Part shown: one piece after another, positions 59,967 to 64,000 of the stretch
Layout: the number at the start of each line of letters is the position of its first letter
Numbering within the stretch: the first letter of the stretch is position 1
Source of the DNA: Paraburkholderia rhizosphaerae
Lineage (GTDB): Bacteria > Pseudomonadota > Gammaproteobacteria > Burkholderiales > Burkholderiaceae
Assembly: GCF_004366595.1 (NCBI RefSeq)
Contig: NZ_SORE01000006.1
Location: forward strand, 62,001-126,000
Reading direction: 5' to 3'
Length of the DNA stretch: 64,000 bases
The notes under the pieces: model-generated
Database searches by the model: none
What the model was told of the DNA's origin: nothing
The model's input: only the letters and a program-made list of their open reading frames with translations
Translations under genes and position numbers: made by a program

Positions 59967-61544
59967 TTAGCTCACTCGCTGGTTGGCCGCGAATTCGACA
60001 TTTGCCGGGTCGGACTGCAACACCGCCAGCCGGTTGATCGCCTGCAAGGTCGACTGCGCATTTTTAACGGCCTCGGGCATATCAAAGCGGGAGGCGAGGT
60101 GCGCGTCGTTGAGCAGCGGCAGGAAATCCTTCGAAAATGACTGGCTGGTCGGCGTCGTCGTGTCCTGCGTCAGTTGGCCTTGCTCGTATTCCTGTGTGCG
60201 CGTGGACTGATTTGCCGAATGCGCAAGGACCGCCTTGATGAGTGCGCCTTTCTGATATGCGATTTGCGCTTCGCTCGATGCGGAATCGTCGATCTGGACG
60301 AAGTCGTAGTTCTGCGACTGCGCTGAGTCGGTCAGGTTCAAGTCACCAGTGCCGGAAATCGGCTTGTGAAAACTTGCGGTCAGATGCGAATTTTGCCGTT
60401 GCGTGATGGAAAGGTTCAACGGGTTCGCGTTGTCGACCTGAGTCGATTGCGATACCTGATACGAGAATGTATCGGTCTCGTTCGGCCGGAACGGATTGCT
60501 GCTCTTAGGCGTCTGTACGACTGAAGCCGTGAAATCGGCAAGGCCGGTCAGCATGCCCTGACCCGCGGCGGATATTGTCGATAAAAGTGCACTAGCACCG
60601 CTCGCTTGAGGCGGAACGTTATAGTTGCTGTTCATTTCGGTAAACGCATCGTCGAACATCGACATCAATGCGGCGTTGCCATTGCCGCGTGCCTGTTCGC
60701 TCTGGAATTGCTGCAGATAGCTGCTGATTGCGTTCGCCTGTTGCTGCGCGCTGCCGATAATCATCGGGTTCGACATATTCACGCTGAGATTGAGCTTGCC
60801 GTCGGGACCGCTCGTGCTCAGTTTGCGTATCTGATTATCGGCGTGGAAGTCCACTGTTTGCGGACCCGTCACGCCCTGTACGTTCGCATGAAAATCGATC
60901 GACGATATCGCGCTCGAATCGAATTTCATCAGCCCGCTGAGGTCGAGCGTTGGCTGAATCGAGGTGAGCCCGTCGATTGCGGATTGAAACGCGGAAGAGA
61001 GACTTTCCAGTGCGCTCTTATCGGAAGCGCTTAGCGTGCCATTGGTTACCGTGACCTGAACGGCTAGTCCGTTTGAATCGCTGCCGAGTGTGACTTCAAC
61101 CTGAGCGCCGGAGGTTGTCGTTACATCGAGTGTGATCTGATTGGTCGCGGAATGGTGCACCCTTGACTGCGCTGCTGCTATCGACGCTGGGGTTGCATTC
61201 GCGCCGGGCGCCACTAACGATTGCGAGAAATTGCCGTTGCCGATTTGACTCAATAGCGCGGCACCGAGCCCGGCGAACTGCTGCGGACCGGATCGCAATG
61301 AGAAGTCCGCCGCCATGCGCGACGATACCGCGTTGTTTGATGGGTTTTCAAAGACGGGTGGCGTGATTCGTACGGCTGGAGAGGCATACACCGCCGCGTC
61401 TATCGACGGTTGTCCCAGCGTGACGGACGTTGTAGGCCGAGGCGCCAATGTCGAAGTGGTATTCGTGTTTGACGGCGCTTTTGTCACGCTTGCGTTATAT
61501 AACTGATTGAGCGCATTCGGATTGAATGGAGTGATCGTTGTCAT
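59967..61544 (-). CDS. Large Ser/Thr/Asn-rich protein of unknown function upstream of PAAR genes
   Basis: A 525-residue protein with no signal peptide and no membrane segment. Residues 1-60 are Thr/Asn/Pro/Ser-rich and probably disordered. Residues 130-260 alternate beta strands (ITLDVTTTSGAQVEVTLG, IDFHANVQGVTGPQTVDFHA). The remainder is helical and Gln/Ser-rich (ISSYLQQFQSEQARGNG). Cysteine is absent, common in secreted bacterial proteins. I do not recognise a family. Its place ahead of two PAAR genes suggests a secreted substrate, but this is inference. ATG 61544 has only a weak AAGGTC upstream. Confidence 0.7.
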   Translation of the reverse strand: MTTITPFNPNALNQLYNASVTKAPSNTNTTSTLAPRPTTSVTLGQPSIDAAVYASPAVRITPPVFENPSNNAVSSRMAADFSLRSGPQQFAGLGAALLSQIGNGNFSQSLVAPGANATPASIAAAQSRVHHSATNQITLDVTTTSGAQVEVTLGSDSNGLAVQVTVTNGTLSASDKSALESLSSAFQSAIDGLTSIQPTLDLSGLMKFDSSAISSIDFHANVQGVTGPQTVDFHADNQIRKLSTSGPDGKLNLSVNMSNPMIIGSAQQQANAISSYLQQFQSEQARGNGNAALMSMFDDAFTEMNSNYNVPPQASGASALLSTISAAGQGMLTGLADFTASVVQTPKSSNPFRPNETDTFSYQVSQSTQVDNANPLNLSITQRQNSHLTASFHKPISGTGDLNLTDSAQSQNYDFVQIDDSASSEAQIAYQKGALIKAVLAHSANQSTRTQEYEQGQLTQDTTTPTSQSFSKDFLPLLNDAHLASRFDMPEAVKNAQSTLQAINRLAVLQSDPANVEFAANQRVS

Positions 61545-61987
61545 CGGAACGGTGACCTTCGTGCGGGGCCGAATTTGATTTGATGTTTTTAGTAACGGCG
61601 ATGGCTGTTAGAAACTTGAGCCACGGTGCGTATCGCGCTGGGAATCGATAAGGAATGACCGATCCGGCGAAAGCGAGTGGAGTTCTATCGGCCGGAGGCG
61701 ACAAAAGGATTGTGCCTCGAGAAATTAAAGGGTGCCACGAGGCGCCCGAACTGCCATGCATTGGCCACGCTCACGTCACATTGATGGCATCGCATCACGT
61801 TCAGCGTTTCCCCTAAATTTGCCTGAACGTTATCATGCAGAGGGTTCGAAATTACGGGCCCGGCACGTGAGCATCAAGCTCTAGGCCCTCGCGCTTGCCT
61901 TCAAATAAAAAAGCCCGGCACAAGGACCGGGCGCGGTCTACAAAAGGCGTCATCTGGTCGCGTCACGTTGCAGAAAATCTGCACATT
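61545..61987. other. Intergenic region with minus-strand terminator
   Basis: It contains the terminator at 61905-61932 for the gene to the right and presumably the promoter for the 525-residue protein gene. A weak inverted repeat CGTTCAG...CTGAACG lies near 61800. No gene. Confidence 0.5.
61905..61932 (-). terminator. Rho-independent terminator of the IQM-like effector gene
   Basis: On the minus strand GCCCGG (61927-61932 complement) and CCGGGC flank an 8-base loop and are followed by six T residues. Confidence 0.85.
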
Positions 61988-62761
61988 TTAGTACGGTTTT
62001 CGCTTAAAAAGGTCGGGATGGTCGGGATAATATCGCTCGAAACTGATGCCGATTCTTTTGAGCTCTTCTTTCGTTTTCCCAAATGGCTCCTTTTGTGCAA
62101 CGGGAAGATCAACCCCGTGCATCTTCAATTCAACTTCCAATTGTTGGGTGTGTTCAAGCGTTGGCTGGTAATGACCACTCTTATCATTGACATATTCGAC
62201 GCGCCCGTCTGTCACAGTCATTTCGCCTGCAGCGGCAACTGGCGCGCCAGCTAGGAAAGCCGAGTGGTGTGACACGACTCGCTCATGGCCCATGAACAAT
62301 TGACCCTGCTCGTCCATGACATACATGTGCCTGCTGGTTGCTTGCGCTGGTTCGGCATCGTCGAAATCGAAAGCATCCGGGTCTTCTATAGGCTTGGTTG
62401 TCAAAGGTCGGAGTTGATCTCCTTCGCGTTTACATAGCAAACCATTATTCGGGATGACCCGGTACTGTTCTCGTTGCTCCGGTGTCATATAGTCCACTTT
62501 AGAAGAACGCCCTTCCTTGACGCTATCTGCGTCGTACCCCGCGTCCCGTAACATTCCGATGACCATATATCGAGCGCCATCTGGCTGGGACGTCACACTA
62601 TTGCGTCGTCGTAGCCCGCTCAGGCGGGAGTCGGTTTTCTGCTTAGTCGACCCCGTGAGCTTCCGCGGCGTCGCTTTGTTTGCTTGCAGATCCACCGGGT
62701 CCACATCGTACTGGTGACTGTGGCCGGCATGGCCTATGCAGCCTGAAAAACAGTTGCCCAT
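61988..62761 (-). CDS. Candidate host-targeted effector: acylation-type N-terminus plus IQM-like domain
   Basis: A 257-residue protein. From ATG 62761 (GGGGGA five bases upstream) it begins MGNCFSGC. That fits the eukaryotic N-myristoylation rule (Gly2, Ser6) with Cys4 and Cys8 available for palmitoylation, as in several type III effectors. Residues 17-60 are basic and polar. Residues 62-105 contain a small helical part. Residues 145-205 (MYVMDEQGQLFMG, HHSAFLAG at 165-172, AAAG at 176-179, SGHYQPT at 195-201) resemble, from memory, the conserved block of plant IQM calmodulin-binding proteins (HSSFLAGG..AAGRLV..SGHY.PT). No secretion system genes are adjacent. A start at 62803 would hide the acylation motif but lacks a good ribosome site. 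The effector role is inferred. Confidence 0.7.
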   Translation of the reverse strand: MGNCFSGCIGHAGHSHQYDVDPVDLQANKATPRKLTGSTKQKTDSRLSGLRRRNSVTSQPDGARYMVIGMLRDAGYDADSVKEGRSSKVDYMTPEQREQYRVIPNNGLLCKREGDQLRPLTTKPIEDPDAFDFDDAEPAQATSRHMYVMDEQGQLFMGHERVVSHHSAFLAGAPVAAAGEMTVTDGRVEYVNDKSGHYQPTLEHTQQLEVELKMHGVDLPVAQKEPFGKTKEELKRIGISFERYYPDHPDLFKRKPY

Positions 62762-63161
62762 CTCTGTCCCCCGTCGCGAATAACAATATACCGATGCTGA
62801 CATCTTCGTTCGACATAGAAGACCAACACGGCCGGCTGATCAACGGACGGCGTATTCGACATAGGACAATGGACTCAACAGGATGAACGAGAACGGTCAC
62901 TCGCATAGCCATGCGCGCGACACAGGTTTGCATTTGCGACGATCGGGACAACGACAGCTGCTCAAAGCCGCTCAATCCTCAGCATAGGTACCACATGCGA
63001 GCGCAGCAGCAAGCGCGGCGAATGTATTGCCCATTACACGAAGTTCGCTGGAGAAGTCCATGAAATCACTGAAACACAAGGAAAACGCCCGTTCCTGGTG
63101 GACGCCGACCCTGTTGCAGTAGCCGGCAGAAAACCGGTAAGCGCATTCTTTTTCTTGGGGC
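62762..63161. other. Intergenic region upstream of the effector candidate
   Basis: No supported gene; a 66-codon minus-strand frame at 62972-63172 has no recognisable features. I looked for a TTCG-N16-TTCG (hrpII/PIP-type) box ahead of the effector gene and found none. Confidence 0.4.
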
Positions 63162-63338
63162 TTATAGAGCAATCAACCGCTTAACCGCAGCACGTCCCTG
63201 ATCCGGCAATAAGTGCGCGTAGCGCTCAGTCACCGGGATCGATGAAAGCCCCAGCAAGTCACGAACGACGTACAACGAAATGCCGTCCATCACTAGCCAT
63301 GATGCGAAGGAATGGATGTGGGAGCGGGTGCCGTAACG
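63162..63338 (-). pseudogene. Tyrosine recombinase (integrase) C-terminal remnant
   Basis: The last 58 codons of an integrase. HSFASWLVMDGISLYVVRDLLG and TERYAHLLPDQ align with the usual catalytic end (LRHTFASWLV..LLGHSSI..TERYAHL). The nucleophilic tyrosine is kept, but the conserved Arg of the R-H-x-F box and the His of LLGHSS are changed (I and L). The upstream two-thirds of the gene is missing, so it is inactive. It lies 70 bases from a displaced tRNA-Arg fragment, which fits a decayed integrative element. Confidence 0.75.
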
Positions 63339-63408
63339 TTCACCGGCATTACAGCTATTGCACCTCAAAAAGCACAACAACAAGCCGCAGAGAAACAAAA
63401 CAATTCAG

Positions 63409-63453
63409 TGGCGCGCCCGGCTGGGATCGAACCAGCAACCCCTGCCTTCGGAG
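63409..63453 (-). tRNA. Displaced 3' fragment of a tRNA-Arg gene (attachment-site scar)
   Basis: On the minus strand the 45 bases reproduce a tRNA 3' part. They run from anticodon loop CTCCGAA (anticodon CCG, Arg) and 3' anticodon stem GGCAG through the T-arm GCTGG-TTCGATC-CCAGC to the acceptor strand CGGGCGC, discriminator G and CCA. Upstream of the loop the sequence no longer pairs (the expected CTGCC stem is absent) and no D-arm is found. It is therefore not a complete tRNA but the 3' identity block that integrases copy at attL/attR. Confidence 0.8.
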
Positions 63454-63559
63454 GGAGAAATCGCCCAGTTGCACACAAGGCCATGCGCAACTAACTTCTT
63501 GATTGTGCGGGATTTTAACTCAGATTCCCTTTCTTCATCTCAGTTTGTATTCCTTCACC

Positions 63560-63997
63560 TTAGCCATGGGCTCCGCCACTTTTCCGCCGGTTCGCCCGAT
63601 CAATTAGGGCGTTGGCTTCCTGCGTGGCCTGTGCCACACGCGCCCGTCGTTCGCTTAGCCAAGCCGCGACGTCGTCGCCCTGAAAATCGGGCTCGAACTG
63701 GAGCTCGCCATCGATCACGCTAAAGCCTGTGACCTCATGGGTGATCAGGTATCCGCTAAGAAGTGGCTTTGAGTTGGGTTGCTCGAACCGGGCATGATAC
63801 GGGCTGTATGGCATGTCACTCTCGGTCACGAGGATCAAGCTGTCCAGAAACTCTGGGCTGCTCAAGGCGGCGTAGTTATTCCAGTAGTCAACGTCGACGC
63901 CGAAAACCCAAGGCGGACAGCCTGCGGAATACTCACCATCGTCACCATCACACCAGTGCCACAGAAGTTGCTCCATTGTCCCTGCCGGATCGGCCAT
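63560..63997 (-). CDS. Hypothetical acidic protein, possibly 5' truncated by the window edge
   Basis: At least 145 residues, ending in TAA at 63560-63562. The first ATG inside the window is at 63997, three bases from the edge, so the true start may lie outside. The N-terminal half is Trp/Asp/Tyr-rich (LLWHWCDGDDGEYSAGCPPWVFGVDVDYWNNY). The C-terminus is helical (AAWLSERRARVAQATQEANALID). There is no signal peptide or membrane segment. The composition resembles immunity-type proteins, but no family is recognised. Confidence 0.55.
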   Translation of the reverse strand: MADPAGTMEQLLWHWCDGDDGEYSAGCPPWVFGVDVDYWNNYAALSSPEFLDSLILVTESDMPYSPYHARFEQPNSKPLLSGYLITHEVTGFSVIDGELQFEPDFQGDDVAAWLSERRARVAQATQEANALIDRANRRKSGGAHG

Positions 63998-64000
63998 CCG

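Noticed and set aside
62762-63000. hrpII/PIP-type promoter box ahead of the effector candidate
   Set aside because: No TTCG-N16-TTCG spacing was found on the minus strand, so control by an AraC-type hrp regulator is not supported by sequence.
62972-63172. 66-codon minus-strand frame upstream of the effector candidate
   Set aside because: No ribosome site, domain or signal is visible; it overlaps the integrase remnant region and is probably chance.

Overview
The window reads as the near-origin part of the main chromosome of a Burkholderia-type betaproteobacterium (Burkholderia, Paraburkholderia or Caballeronia). The evidence is the order mnmG-rsmG-parA-parB-(SLC13 permease)-atpIBEFHAGDC with two parS sites, the high GC content, a DUF4148 small protein, a trifunctional PutA and a 2,2-dialkylglycine decarboxylase. 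No species can be named from sequence alone.

Layout. 1-10.0 kb: two branched-chain-amino-acid-type (HAAT) ABC transporter loci. The first is cut by the window edge (livF, binding protein, livH, livM). The second has a binding protein, a terminator, livH, a fused livM-livG, then livF. 10.1-14.7 kb: tRNA-modification and rRNA-methylation genes and the chromosome partition genes. One parS lies inside the terminator palindrome after livF and a second lies inside mnmG. 14.7-23.9 kb: an anion permease and the complete F1Fo ATP synthase operon with promoter and terminator. 24-32 kb: an acyl-CoA synthetase, a periplasmic cyclohexadienyl-dehydratase-like protein, hemE and priA, with three perfect DnaA boxes around the hemE-priA junction. 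32-38 kb: a small membrane protein divergent from putA, a structured putA leader with a terminator-like hairpin, PutA, and a lone branched-chain amino acid binding protein. 38-43.5 kb: porin, DUF4148 protein, small lipoprotein, FUSC protein, dgdA and a zinc alcohol dehydrogenase.

43.5-48.8 kb (minus strand): six tightly overlapping genes matching, in order and domain content, mxaR-S-A-C-K-L, the calcium-insertion/maturation set of PQQ methanol dehydrogenase. No dehydrogenase structural gene lies beside them. 49-57.8 kb (minus strand): a pentose catabolic operon (binding protein, ABC ATPase, permease, ribulokinase, ribulose-5-phosphate 4-epimerase, DeoR regulator, HAD phosphatase, ribokinase). 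It has a recognisable promoter overlapped by GlpR/DeoR-type operator half sites and no isomerase gene.

57.9-64 kb is accessory DNA: a SymE-like remnant, an entericidin-type lipoprotein, two adjacent PAAR-type proteins downstream of a Ser/Thr/Asn-rich 525-residue protein, and a 257-residue protein starting MGNCFSGC. That protein carries a domain resembling plant IQM (calmodulin-binding) proteins and looks like a host-targeted effector. The region ends at a degenerate integrase tail beside a displaced 3' piece of a tRNA-Arg gene, the scar of an integrated element. The effector candidate and the orphan mxa cluster are the most interesting items.
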